Origin: Begonia masoniana
Lineage: Eukaryota; Streptophyta; Magnoliopsida; Cucurbitales; Begoniaceae
Length of the DNA: 64,000 nt
Assembly (NCBI GenBank): GCA_022432975.1
Contig: CM039510.1
Location: 36,742,374-36,806,373 of the forward strand
Reading direction: 5' to 3'
The notes beneath the pieces are model-generated. The model saw only the letters and a program-made list of their open reading frames with translations, was not told the DNA's origin and did no database searches. Positions 46,391-58,693 of this stretch are shown here, piece by piece (position 1 is the stretch's first letter; every line of letters starts with the position of its first letter). The position numbers and the translations under genes were made by a program.

Positions 46391-48876
46391 TGTAACGCCC
46401 CCGAACCCACCCTGGCTCGGAGCGCTACTTTGCTCACTAATCCCACGTTAAAGCTTAATTTAAAATAACATTGACATAGTTGTCTAGACTTCCTAATTTC
46501 CCTTAATCCTAACCTTGAAGCACCACGGCGTACTTCCCGAAAATTTCGGCAAAGTAACGCCTGAAAATAGCGCCTCCCAAAATGCTAGGTACCTGTAATA
46601 AATCAATGCCTAAACAGATCCAGAATACTCCTAACCAACTATCCAGCATACGGCATGAGAAATCTCCAAATAGCAGTAAAGAGGGAAACTAAAATACAAA
46701 CATTCCTAAGTGAAGAAAGTCCACAGTACAGGGCGACACATCACCCTTAACTATGATTATATACACCAAATACAAATGGCTATGCAATAACTCTAAAACC
46801 AAATAGACAACTCTACAAACCACTAAAATAATTGTAAATTATACACGACCCCAAAATACTGTTCCACCCACGTCTTTCCGAAGACCATGGTCGAGACGCC
46901 CCGACAACTGCCCACGCCGGCACGCCCCGTGCATCTCCGACTGCTCCCAAGTCCTGGCTGACTCACATAGCTAACCTGTAACCGCGTCGTTACCTACACC
47001 ACAGAACACACACACACGTAAGCTTACGCTTAGCAAGTAGAGAATACGAATGCGACAACACACAATGCAAGCAACCTAACACATGCAGTTTCTACCACTC
47101 AGTTGTGTTTATTTGCTGTTCGTTACTTTAATCGTTTCATAAGCTGTGTGATTTGAGTAGGCACACATCCCATAACCGTCTAGGACGGCCAAACTCAGAA
47201 TCACCAGAGCAAGACCAGACAGCTCACATCCCATAACCGTCTAGGGTGGCCATACATGATCTCCCTCGTCGATCGTAGAATCCTATAACCGTCTAGGAAT
47301 TCATACTCACGACCTTTACGTATTTTAGCCAACCATCCTTCATAGAGTTCCCTTCGGGGTGCCACTGCAAGCACCGTATCCCGGCAAGGCACACTATTCC
47401 AGATCTCGTATTTTAGCTGGTCTCTCATAGAGTTCCCTTCGGGGTGCCACTGCAAGCACCGTATCCCGACAAGGCACACTATTTGAGATTCATTACAATT
47501 CATTTTATCTGATTACGTTCATGCTCACAATGCCACTCATCTCTAGCGTAGCGTACTATAACTCACGATGCATGTTTCAACAAAGATATGCAATACAACA
47601 CGAAACAAACCAACGACACACGAAACAAAACAACGACACGTAACACGAAACGAAACAACAAAATAAGCAAACAAGCAAAGAATTCCCTACTGTTCCATGG
47701 TGTAGGTTCGAAGGCAAAACAAACATCCTCTACTTACTTGAACTCTTGCACCGAACTTACTCGCTTTGGCTACGTAAATTCTCCACTCGGTAACCTATCA
47801 CATTCACAAAAGTCACTTAAGCATCACAATTCACTTCTAAAGAATATTTAAGCTAACTCTAACTACAATTATTCAAATTTCATTCAAATTAAGCCTACAT
47901 TCACCAATTACTCTCAAACTACTATTTCTAGCCTAATCCAACAAAAACCTAACGAAACGGGCCACCAATTTGGGTTCGGTAAAAACTGACCCGAAACCTC
48001 AAACGTGCATAACTTTTGCGTCGGTTATCGGAATCGAACGATTCCAGCGGCCACATACTCCTCTAATAACTAATTTTAGCCTGCCAAAAGGAATTTGAAA
48101 ACAAACGACCCTAGCTAGGTCAAATATCACAAAACCCGAACTGCCCCTTTACCTGGAAAATCCCCCATTTTGGTTTTTCATCAATTCTCACTCAATTCCT
48201 CACTAATCAACCACAAATACCTTCAATTAACATAATCTAACTAAAAATCTCGTTCTACAAGCAAAAACCCGAAAATGCCCTAAAGAGGGCTCTCTGATTT
48301 TTCACCCGAACCGGCTCCCCACCGCCAGGCGACTAAAACCGGACCACGGGTCGGCAAACCCACGCCGGAGGTGCCCAAAATCGGCCGGTGATCGGAGCTT
48401 AAACTCGCTCCTCACACTCGGCCTCTAACAGAGCAAAAACAGGGAAAACTCATGCTTACCAATCAGTACATGCGCGGAGACGGCCGGAACCTCCTCACCG
48501 GAGTTGTCTGGCCGGAGGACGGCGAGAAATCGCCGGCGTTCATCGCCCCTCGGCCTCCTTCCCTCTCCCCTGCCTTCGCTGCCCGACTGCTCGACGACAG
48601 AATGGCTTCGGCCATTCTGTCGTTTTATGTTTATTTTTTTTTTTAAATAATAAGAATAAAACTAACTGTTAATTAATCCTCAATTACCGTTTTGCCCTCT
48701 CGTGTTTCCGACCAATACGAATTTCGTTAAATCTCGTTATTAAATTAACCTAATCCCCGTCTTAATTTCAACTTAATTTCAATCAAATTATTTACTTTAC
48801 ATTTCAATTAATTAAAACTCAATTACTTAAAACCACCTATTTTATTATTCTTTTAAATTTAATTTCGCGTGTTACA
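46391..48876 (-). mobile_element. E-type LTR (5' LTR of a minus-strand element)
   Basis: Minus-strand TGTAACACGCG...GGGGCGTTACA, 2486 bp, with the primer-binding site beyond its end. Predicted micro-exon 47794-47738 (57 nt; GATAG|GTTACC, TTCAA|GTAAGT) and intron 2 47737-46994 ending GGTGTAG. A ~75-bp block, each copy with GAGTTCCCTTCGGGGTGCCA, is duplicated at about 47345-47475. The rest of its element is lost to the gap. Confidence 0.85.
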
Positions 48877-49278
48877 AAAGTTTTTGGTTGTTTTGGGTCA
48901 AGAAAACCTGAGCCGGCCCGATCGATCGGGCATCGGGCCGCGATCGGTCGCGGTCAGGGCGCGTAGGTGCACCCAGCGCACAGGCGCGCGCACAGAGCTC
49001 GTGCTGCCTGGGCGCGCGCAGCGCCCAGCGAGCGCGCCCAGCGGCCCTTTGAGGCCAAAATTTTTTTTTTTTCAAACTTTTCCCGACTCCTACAATGTTT
49101 TGACCCGACATTTTTTGACGTATTTTAAATGTATTTTGGGCCCGTTTTCCAATAAATTTTGAGGGTTTCGAAAAACCCGAAAACGAGTAGTAAAATTTAC
49201 GAAAAATTATTTTTAAACGCGTGGTTGGTTAGCAAAGTGACGCACCGAGCTGGGGCGGGTTCGGGGTGTTACGTTACA
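48877..49278 (+). mobile_element. 3' end of a second E-type LTR, opposite orientation
   Basis: Ends GGGTTCGGGGTGTTACGTTACA, which matches the end of the E LTR at 46391 when that is reverse-complemented. Its start has CCCGATCGATCGGG and a GCGCGC-rich stretch like the C-type LTR at 52470-52640. It directly abuts B2 gag on the right. Confidence 0.7.
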
Positions 49279-49943
49279 TCTATAAGTTTGAGGCACTGAC
49301 TCGGTTTGCACCCCATCTGGTGGATGATGAGGAGGACAAGATTCACCAGTTTGTCAACGGGCTGAAGCTAAGCCTCTTCTAGGGAGTGAAGACTGCAGGG
49401 ATCCGTAACATACCTTATTCCGAAGTGGCTGCTAAGGCTTTGGAATTGGAAGAGGTAGATTTACAGTATGAGGACAATGTGAACCGCCAAAGGAAGTTTT
49501 TCAAGGATACTCAGCCACCACCGCGCTAGGGCAGAGGTTGACAACTACAACCGAACAGAGGGCCACAGCAACAGCAGAAAGGTATAAAGAGACCCTTCAA
49601 TCCAAATGGTGACCAAGGAAAAGGAAAGCGACCTCTGGCTCCTCTATGCCCCACTTGTTAGAAGAACCACCCCAGGCGAATGCAAGTTACATTCTGACCG
49701 CTGTTATAGATGTGATAAGGTTGGACACGTGGTCAGAGACTCCCCTATGCTGCAAGACCCAAATCGAGTCACGGTAGCGCCTAAGGCTTTATGCTTTAAT
49801 GGAGGATGAAGATGCCAAGCAGCACACAGTCATAACAAGTACCATTATGGTTTGTGGTATTTAGTGTCATGTTACCGTCGGGGAAGTCCCTACATTCTGA
49901 ACAGATATTGAAAGGTGATGTTATGTCCTTAGGAGATAAGAAG
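49279..49943 (+). pseudogene. Gag C-terminal part and protease remnant, B2
   Basis: Follows family-B gag: KFEALTRFAPHLVDDEEDK, GIRNIPYSEVAAKALELEE, a Gln-rich linker, CCHC knuckle CYRCDKVGHVVRDS (last Cys replaced by Ser). There are stops at about 49380, 49528, 49538 and 49660. The protease active site is deleted: the sequence jumps from TIMVCG to the [10 protein letters not shown] region. It ends at the AGAAG duplication (49939-49943) of the solo LTR. Confidence 0.85.
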
Positions 49944-50679
49944 TGTAACACCCGAGTTTTTCAGGTTCCCGCTCCAAGGTTATTTGCGTAAAAAGATAGT
50001 AAATTAGGTCCGTTTGGCAAACGAAAGGTTTCGTTAGAACCCTAGGAATAAATATGAATATTTGGTGAAATAAGAAATTTTTTGGAGAAACTAAATCGGT
50101 AGGTTAATTATGAGTTTAGACGAGAATATAAAGGGAGGGCATTTAGGTAATTTTCAAGTCAAAATAGTTATAAATTATAAAAAATTCCTCATTTTCTCTC
50201 ATTTCCCTCTTCTCCTCACACGACTCCCCTCTCCCTTGCGATTTCTTTTCTCCTCCTTCGCCGATTCTCCAACGCCACCGACTCCTCCGATTTCTGGCCA
50301 TCTTCCTTCGAGTTTCCTTCCCTTAATCGACATTCTAGGTAAGTTTGATGTTTTGGACTAGTTATCATCGTTTTAGGGTGTTTGTCGATTTAGGGTTTGT
50401 TGTGAAATCGTTGGTTTTGGTAGAAATTGATAATTTGACAATATTAATGCCCAATAGTGTTGTATTTATGATTGTTGTAGTAGTTGGTGTGAATTAATGG
50501 TGTGGGTGAATATTAATGGTTAGGTTTTGGTTGTTGGAGGTTAGTAAAACAACATTAATGGAGTTAAGTAATTGGTGGGCACATTGTGCTCGACGAAATG
50601 CCCGAATGAAGTGAATATGAGTTTTAGGAAAAATTGTTTTAGCTCGGGTTTTGGTTTAGTTTTGAAATTGATGATTTAG

Positions 50680-52121
50680 AATCGATACTAATGACATGTT
50701 ACGAAATGCTTAGGTGACCCAAGCTCTCAAGGACGGGGCTCGGCATAGCTAGGACTCCAGGTAGTGGGTGTAGGTTTCCGGCCCTTCAGGCCTACATTTA
50801 TCGATGTTAGGTTTTATGATGTTTTCTGAATGTGGGGTCTTAAACTAGCCGGGTAGTCTAGGAGGCTTCTTAGTAGTACTCAGTTAGGTTTGTATATAAG
50901 TAAGATTCGTTTATGTGTGTCATGACGGTTAGATGATTGTTCGGAGTCTTTTTCTTCACGCATCATGTGTTTCCCTTATGATTTAATGAAAGGTTTTTGC
51001 ATGCACGTTTTCGAGTAAACGAGTAAAGTATAATGAATGTTTGGTCTACTGGGTAGACGAGTGGTGCCCGTGCTACTCATGCCTAATGATATATATGTAT
51101 ATGTTATGTAAAGTAAACAAACAAAAATGAACATGTTTTTTTGAAAGACCATGCATTATGTATTCTCATGTTTAGTGCACCCTCCTTACTAAGCATTAGG
51201 CTTAATGTGTATATCGTATGATGTAGGTGACGAGCACGAAGGTGAGGAACCTCTTCCTACCCCCTCTGATGACACGCACAACTGGCGTGGCTTGAGCTCG
51301 TGGGGGCTGGGCGTGTTTGGTTAGGCTGGATAACCCGTGGGTATACTCCGAGTGTTTTGTGGTAAATGGGTGTGATTTGGATTGATGGATGATAGTTTTA
51401 GGGTGTATAGAAAAGTTTGATATTTTGATGATTTAGGGGAAATCGATATATGGGGACATGTTAAGCAAATGCCTAGGGTGAACCAAGATTCTCAAAGGAA
51501 CAGGGCTCCAGCATAGCTAGGACTCCAGGTAAGTGGGTTAGATGATTGTCGGAGTCTTTTTCTCACGCATCATGTGTCCCTTATGATTTTAATGAAATGT
51601 TTTTGCATGCACGTTTTCGAGTGTAAACGAAGTAAAGTAAATGAATTGGAGGATGAGTAGGGCACGGGCATGTAAATGGCAACTCAGGGCACGAAAATAT
51701 GATCTATGGCACCTCAGGGCAAGTGTTTGGTCTATGGGTAGCGAGTGGTGCTCGTGCTACTCATGCCTAATGATATATATGTATATGTTATGTAAAGTAA
51801 ACAAACAAAAATGAACATATTTTTTTGAAAGACCATGCATTATGTATTCTCATGTTTTAGTGCACCTCCTTACTAAGCATTAGGACTTAATGTGTATATC
51901 GTATGATGTAGGTGATGAACACGAAGGTGAGGAACCTCTTCCTGATGATCACGCACAAATGGTCGGTGGCTTGAGCTCGTGGTGGCTGGGCGTGTTTTGG
52001 TTAGGCTGGATAACCCGTGGGTATACTCCGAGTGTTTTGTGGTAAATGGGTGTGATTTGGATTGAATTGGATGATAGTTTTAGGGTGTATAGAAAAGTTT
52101 GATATTTTGATGATTTAGGGT
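50680..52121 (+). repeat. Tandem duplication of ~700 bp within the C-type LTR
   Basis: Unit 1 is about 50680-51435 and unit 2 about 51440-52121. Both contain GGACTCCAGGTA(A)GTGGGT, GGAGTCTTTTTCT..CACGCATCATGTG, the TACTAAGCATTAGG block, GATGTAGGTGA and AACCCGTGGGTATACTCCG, with small indels. The duplication copies the micro-exon, donor and acceptor; the second set is at about 51529 and 51911. Confidence 0.88.
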
Positions 52122-52544
52122 GGATAATGGATTGGAGAGAAGTGTTATTTTGAACGATTTGAAAAATGAATTTGTTTTGAAAAGATTTAAGGAATTCAAA
52201 TGTTATGTGATGTTGGTACGTGGATTGGTTGGATTGCGTTCAGTGATTTTAGGTATTTAAATTGTAAGGATACGCTCGTGTTTTAAAATGATCCACGCGA
52301 TTTGTTTTCATGAATTTTTAAATACGTGTTTGGGAACGTTTTGAGTTGGGATTTCCTGGGGTTTTGGAGATTTGTGTTTAAAAAGGTTGCGGAATGATTT
52401 TGGGAAGTTTAAGGTGAAGGGTAAGAGTATGGGAAAGAAAAAAATTGTTAAGGGTAAAGGAAAAATGGGAGGGGCGCGCGCAGGCCATGCGCTGGCCGGG
52501 CGTGGCGCGCGCGGCGTGCGCGTAGGGTGCGCCCATAAGGTGAC

Positions 52545-52730
52545 CCTCGCGATCGATCGTGACCGAGGCACGATCGATCGCTGTTTGGATAAAATTTTAG
52601 TCAGGAAACCCGAGCTGGCCCGATCGATCGGGCTCCGAGGCGCGATCGATCGTGGTTATGGTTAGTTTTTGTCGGGATACCCGAGCTGGCCCGATTGATC
52701 GGGCTCCGAGGCGCGATCGATCGTGATTGA
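52545..52730 (+). repeat. CGATCGATCG palindrome array in the C-type LTR
   Basis: Six palindromic cores within 190 bp, in two ~72-bp near-repeats: CCCGAGCTGGCCCGAT(C/T)GATC, then GGGCTCCGAGGCGCGATCGA. Flanked on the left by a GCGCGC-rich stretch (52472-52530). Confidence 0.88.
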
Positions 52731-52984
52731 CTTGCACTTTATTTTATTTTTCATTTTTTTAAGTCCGTTTTGACCCGACCCCTCACGATACTTTTAACAC
52801 GTTTAAGTCCAAGTTAGATTTTAAATTGGGTCGTTTGAGATGGTTAATCGTCTAAGTTCGTATTATTTTAGAGTATTGAGCAAAAGAAAAAAAAAATTTA
52901 CATGAAATTCTGAGGGATTAAAGTTAAGATTACGTCATGGTTTTACCATGGCGGCCCTGACCGGGTTGGGGTCGTCACAAGAAG

Positions 52985-55900
52985 CTATATGTAGAACTGA
53001 TCGTAATCGATATGAGAGGATATGAGGTCATACTAGGGATGGATTGGTTATTCAGGCATTATGCCACGATAAGTTGTAGGTCTGGATTAGTTGAGTTCCG
53101 ACCCCCGAATGGTGATCGGTATTCCTTCCAAGCTATCCCAAAACTAAGTAAAATGCCAATTATTTCCTCACTAGAGACTCAACGATTACTGAAGAGTGGT
53201 TGTGAGAGTTTTCTAGCTTGTGTAATTGATGTTCGGGTGGAGAATAAGGTAAAACTACAAGATATTCCCGTAGTCAGAGAGTTTCCGGATACATTTTTTG
53301 ATGACTTGCCCGGGATACCACCCAACAGAGAAATTGAGTTTGTAATAGATACTTATCCTGAGGCTTTACCTGTGTCTAAGAACCCTTACCGCATGGCACC
53401 TATTGAGTTGAAAGAATTAAAAGTCCAACTGCAGGAATTAGTAGATAAGGGGTTTATACGCCCTAGCAGTTCTCCCTGGGGTGCACCTGTTTTATTCGTT
53501 AAGAAGAAGGATGGTTCTCTTAGAATGTGCATTGACTATAGGGAGCTAAACAAGTTGACAATTAAGAATAAATATCCTTTACCCCGAATTGATGATCTGT
53601 TTGACCAATTACAAGGAGCTAGGGTGTTTTCAAAGATTGACTTACGCTCGGGTTACTACCAACTGAAGGTTAAGGAGAGTGATATACCAAAGTCAGCCTT
53701 CAGGACCCGCTACGGACACTATGAATTTCTTGTGATGTCGTTTGGACTGACTAATGCGCCTGCAGCTTTTATGGACTTGATGAATCGTGTGTTTCGTGAG
53801 TATTTGGACAAGTTTGTGATTGTGTTTATAGATGATATACTAATATACTCACGTACTGAGGCTGACCATGCAGAGTATTTAAGAGTGGTTTTGACGACAT
53901 TAAATCAGCAGCAGCTCTATGCCAAGCTGTCTAAGTGTGAGTTCTGGTTGGATAAGGTCAACTTCTTAGGCCATGTCATCTCTGCTGAAGGTATATCAGT
54001 AGATCCAACCAAAATTCAGGCAGTTAAGGATTGGCTACAGCCAAGGAATGCCAGTGAAGTCCGCAGTTTCCTTGGTCTGGCAGGTTATTATAGGAAGTTC
54101 ATTAAGGGATTCTCTATGATAGCTAAGCCCTTAACTAATTTAACAAAGAAGGACACCAAGTACTCTTGGACTGAAGCTTGTGAAGATGGCTTCCAGAAAC
54201 TTAAGCTGAAGTTGACAACAGCCCCACTATTTACTCTCCCAATCGAAGAAGGAAAGTTTAGTGTTTACTATGATGCATCCAAAGTTGGTCTAGGGTGTGT
54301 TTTGATGCAAGAAGGTAAGGTTGTGGCGTATGCCTCTAGGCAGCTGAAGAGTTATGAACAGAATTACCCCACTCACGATTTAGAGCTAGCCGCAGTTGTT
54401 TTTGCATTAAAGATTTGGAGACACTATTTATATGGTCAGCAGTGTGAGGTATTTTCTGACCATAAAAGCCTGAAGTACCTATTCACCCAAAAGGAATTAA
54501 ACATGAGACAAAGACGTTGGTTGGAATTTGTTAAGGATTATGACTTTGAAATTAAGTACCACTCGGGCAAGGCTAATGCTGTAGCCGATGCTTTAAGCAG
54601 GATGTCGATAACAATGCAGCCTGCGTTATCCACCATGTCTATACCTCTGAGGACAGATGTACAGAAGTTCGAGTTGGAGATAGTTTCTGAATTGTCAGCC
54701 TTACTTGCCGAGGTTTCTATTAGACCAACTATTTTGGATAAGATCAAAGAGCCACAATAGAAGGATTCAAAGGAGAATAATAGTATGATGAGTAAGTTAA
54801 AGGATGCCTCTTCAGAGTTCAGTCTCTCCATGGATGGCATTTTGAAATTTAGGAATCGATGGTACATTCCAAGTGATAAGGAGTTGCGTGAGTTGATCTT
54901 GGCTGAGGCTCACTCATCTTCTTTCTCTGCACATCCTGGTAGCACCAAGATGTATCGGGACTTGAAGCTACATTATTGGTGGCCAAATATGAAGAGGGAT
55001 ATTGCGAAGTATGTGGAGTCATGTTTGGTTTGCCAACAGGTTAAGGCAGAGCATCAACGCCCAGGAGGTACCCTTCAACCCTTACCGATCCCCGAATGGA
55101 AATGGGAAAACATTGCCATGGATTTTGTTGTTGGATTACCTAAGACAACTAAAGGTCATGACAGCATCTGGGTTGTGGTTGATAGATTGACGAAGTCAGC
55201 TCACTTCCTACCTGTAAAGACAACATACACGATGGACCAGCTTGCTAATCTGTATGTTCAGGAAATCATTAGATTGTATGGGATTCCGATATCCATAGTC
55301 TCTGACCGTGATCCTAGGTTCACCTTAAGGTTTTGGCAGGGTCTTCAAGGTACACTTGGTACAAAGTTAACCTTGAGCACCGCATTTCACCCTCAGACAG
55401 ATGGCCAATCAGAAAGGACAATTCAGACACTTGAGGATATGTTGAGGGCGTGTGTACTAGATTTCCAGACAATCTTGGAGTCGACATTTGCCCTTAATTG
55501 AATTCTCCTACAACAATAGTTACCAGTCCACTATCGGTATGGCACTTTATGAGGCACTGTATGGCAGGAAGTGCAGGTCACCTTTGTATTGGGATGAAGT
55601 TGGTGAAGTAAAACTCCTAGGACCCGAGATTTTACAGCAGATGTCAGACAAGATTGCCATTATTAGGAGGAGAATGGTGACTGCACAAAGCCGACAGAAG
55701 AGTTATGCAGACCAAAGAAGAAGAGATCTTGAATTTGCTGTAGGGGATGAGGTATTCTTAAAGGTTTCAGCCATTTAAAGGAGTTTTAAGATTTGGTAAG
55801 AAGGGAAAGCTTAATCCACGATTTATTGGACCATTCCATGTCTTAGCAAGGATTGGCAGTACAGCTTACAAACTGCAATTGCCTCCATCATTGGAAAAGG

Positions 55901-56159
55901 TACATAATGTCTTTCATGTGTCAATGTTAAGGAAATGTATACGTGATCCGACACATGTTGTTGAACCAACTGGAATCGATATCGAGCCAACACTAGTGTA
56001 TGAAGAGAAACCAGTAAGGATTATGGAATTTGCAGTAAAGACTCTTCGAAATAAAGAAATTCCACTAGTGAAAGTCTTGTGGATGAATCATGGTATGGAA
56101 GAAGCCACATGGGAACGACAGCAAGACATGCTGAACAAATAGCCTGAGCTCTTTGTTTG
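52985..56159 (+). pseudogene. B2 Pol: protease end, RT, RNase H, integrase, chromodomain; broken
   Basis: Protease C-half ([16 protein letters not shown]), RT ([31 protein letters not shown]) and RNase H ([10 protein letters not shown], Cys to Tyr next to the catalytic Asp) are open from 53012. TAG at 54758 (Gln site) ends the first block. The integrase zinc finger and core ([24 protein letters not shown]) follow in the same frame to a frameshift near 55475. A second frame change lies near 55768. The chromodomain (55879 onward, [11 protein letters not shown]) ends with TAG at 56140 in place of Tyr. The polypurine tract AAGGAGGGGTGGA follows at about 56189. About three-quarters of the frame is still readable, so decay is moderate. 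Confidence 0.92.
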
Positions 56160-56201
56160 AGCAATTTTCGAGGACGAAAATTTTGTTTAAGGAGGGGTGG
56201 A

Positions 56202-58693
56202 TGTAACACCCAACAAGTTGATCAGGTGATTTTCTTAACCGTTTTAACGGTCATGTTTATTTGATATTTTTGGTTCGGAATTTTATGCCAAAGCTTAATT
56301 AATTGCATGTGGTGTTAAACTAGGTTGTGTGGCAAAATTGTAATAAGGGTGGGTTGTGATCGATATATAAAGGAAATGGAAATTTTTTTTAAACCTCACT
56401 AGCACCACTGTAGCCGACACTTTCTCCTTTCAGCGATTTTCTCTCCCGAGCTCTCGCTCTCTACCTGCCAGTAATCCTCCCTTCGATGACCAGTCCCTTG
56501 CTATTTCTTGGATACTCTACGCTCGAGGTATGAGTTAGACAATGTAGTTGTCAGTTAGTCGTTAAGCTCTGTTTTTCAGCTTGGTGTTGGAGTTTGGTTT
56601 CTCCAATGGCCGAGTAACGATAATAACATTTATAATCTGGATTTAGTAATGTCATTTCCGAATCGATTCTGGACATTTAATATAACCAACCCTGATTAAT
56701 CGTTAGTTGAACCTAGCTGTTTCGGTTTTTGGATTTCAGGTTGCACACAGAGAACTAGACTAAGGGATTCGGGAATGACTTTAACTAGTAGATCCTAGAA
56801 TGACTTGTGATTAGGACTTTTAGGATTCTGTTTTAACTACTGCGATGTAAATGTTTTAGGTGAAGAAGTCTGAAGAAAAGGAGCACGAATTTACTAAGGA
56901 AGCCAGGTAAGTGAATGTATTAAGATTTCCGGCCATTAGGGCCCTACATCTTAAGGGTACTAAATTAGTTATGTGTTTGATGTTTGTTTCAAGTTAGTAA
57001 GATGGTTTGTACTTGGATGATTTAACGATGTTTGAGAACTATGTTATGTGATGTTCTAATAGAGTCTATGAAGTTAACTGTCTAGTATGATATTTTCTAT
57101 AGTCTGATAATTTAAGAACATTCATGTCATGCATCATGATTTACTTCTCAAGCATATGAAAATGATTTATGAGCATGTTTTTCCCCATGAACAAGATATG
57201 AGAATGAATATGAAACTTATGCAACCAGATTAAGTGAGGGTTGGGGGCGGTTTGGCGTATGTCACTGTCCAAAGAGAAGGACCATGAATACGGCCCAAAA
57301 GGGAATATGTACACTTGCACTGTCATCCCTCATTTACGGCACAAATCTTCCCTTAATCCATATGATGAAAGTGATGAACAAGAATACGAATAAGAATAAG
57401 AAAAGAGCATGAAACGAACATGATCATAATTTTCTTACAAATATGCATTCTCGTATACATGTTAGTATTGCATTCCTTACTAAGCATTAAGCTTATAGTT
57501 TAAACCTTTATGATGTAGGTGATGAAATATCAGATGAGGATTCCAAATTCAATGATGATGTCTAAGGCTGGTTGCAGGATGGTACTCAGGGGGAGAAAGT
57601 CTATGGCTGGCAGGCAATTATGACCCGTGGTTATGCTCTTTTTATGTTAGTAAGACTTATGAGAAAACTGATGTCTAAGTAGGACAAGATCATGTTTGTT
57701 TTTATTTGGACTTGGAATTTTCTGGTTCAACCTCTGAGTTTGAGGATGATTGTAAGAACCTAGGATATCCTGTTTTATATGAGTATTCTGCTTACGTATT
57801 CCTGAACGAGTCTATGATTTTTATTCGTTTGAGGTTTATGTCTATCAAGTTGAGATTTGTGTGAGTCGTGGTATTTTTTGTTGGTTGAAGTTGTTTGATG
57901 ATTATAGTGTTTTACTGCTGAATGATAGAAGCTGGATGAGTGTATCATCCGGCTGACGTCATCGACAGGAGTTGGATGGTAGAGGTTGATCGATTGAACC
58001 TTCTGGCTGACGTCATCGGATGATGTCGAGGATTGTACTCACCGGATGATGTCGAGAGTTGTACTCACCGGATGGATGTAAGTGTAGTTTTGTCGTCTAG
58101 TGACCGGGCGATGTAGTGTATTTCAAATACCGGATGATGTAAGTGTAGTTTTGTCGTCTAGTGACCGGGCGATGTAGTGTATTTCAAATACCGGATGATG
58201 TAAGTGTAGTTTGTCATCTAGTGACCGGGCGATGTAGTGTATTTCAAATATAGGATTATGTTCAATGGATTACGTTCATTGCACGTGCCCATCGGTAGAT
58301 GACCTCTACCAGGCGATGTCCATTGAGTCACGCGAAGTGCACGTGACGATCGGTGGACGTGTCTTTCTTACCGATAAAGTCTGCAACTCCACGCAACCCA
58401 AGATCGATGGAGTCAGGTGATCTAAGGAAACCTTCTCCCAGCCCGATTTCCTTATGTGGTTAATGGCTGAACATTATCGCATAATTCTGCGACTTAGCAT
58501 GTCAATAGTTTAAAGAAGAAGTCGAGTTTATGAAGGGTTCAGTTTCGTCTGATATTGAAATGTTTCGGAGTTTTGTATTTTTTTTTAAAATATAATGATA
58601 TAACATGAAGTAGATAGGATGAAACAGAGAACAAGCCAGTATTTATCCAAAGGATGTTTATGTTTATGTCGCGCCTTTAACGGGGTCGTTACA
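56202..58693 (+). mobile_element. B2 3' LTR
   Basis: TGTAACACCCAACAAG...GGGGTCGTTACA, 2492 bp. TATATAAAG at 56364-56372, leader CACTGTAGCCGACAC at about 56405, donor 1 at 56528 (CGAG|GTATGA), intron 1 to 56859, micro-exon 56860-56906 (47 nt), donor CCAG|GTAAGT, intron 2 56907-57518 (612 nt) with TTACTAAGCATTAAGCTTA at 57476 and acceptor GATGTAG. A hairpin-motif array lies at about 57950-58350, with two identical ~65-bp units at about 58080-58205. Confidence 0.9.

Larger units (their letters stand above)
49944..52979 (+). mobile_element. C-type solo LTR inserted in B2 protease
   Basis: TGTAACACCCGAG...GGTCGTCACA, 3036 bp, flanked by AGAAG at 49939-49943 and 52980-52984. The interrupted protease frame (GDKK | LYVEL) is continuous when one AGAAG is discounted. 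No internal region is present, so it is a solo LTR. TATAAATTATAAA at about 50169, donor 1 at 50339 (CTAG|GTAAGT), micro-exon 50714-50760 (47 nt), intron 2 50761-51226. Confidence 0.93.

Noticed and set aside
48869..49162. GC-rich overlapping ORFs on both strands (also 52308-52665)
   Set aside because: They follow the GCGCGC/CGATCGATCG LTR segments; the peptides are low-complexity Arg/Ala/Pro.
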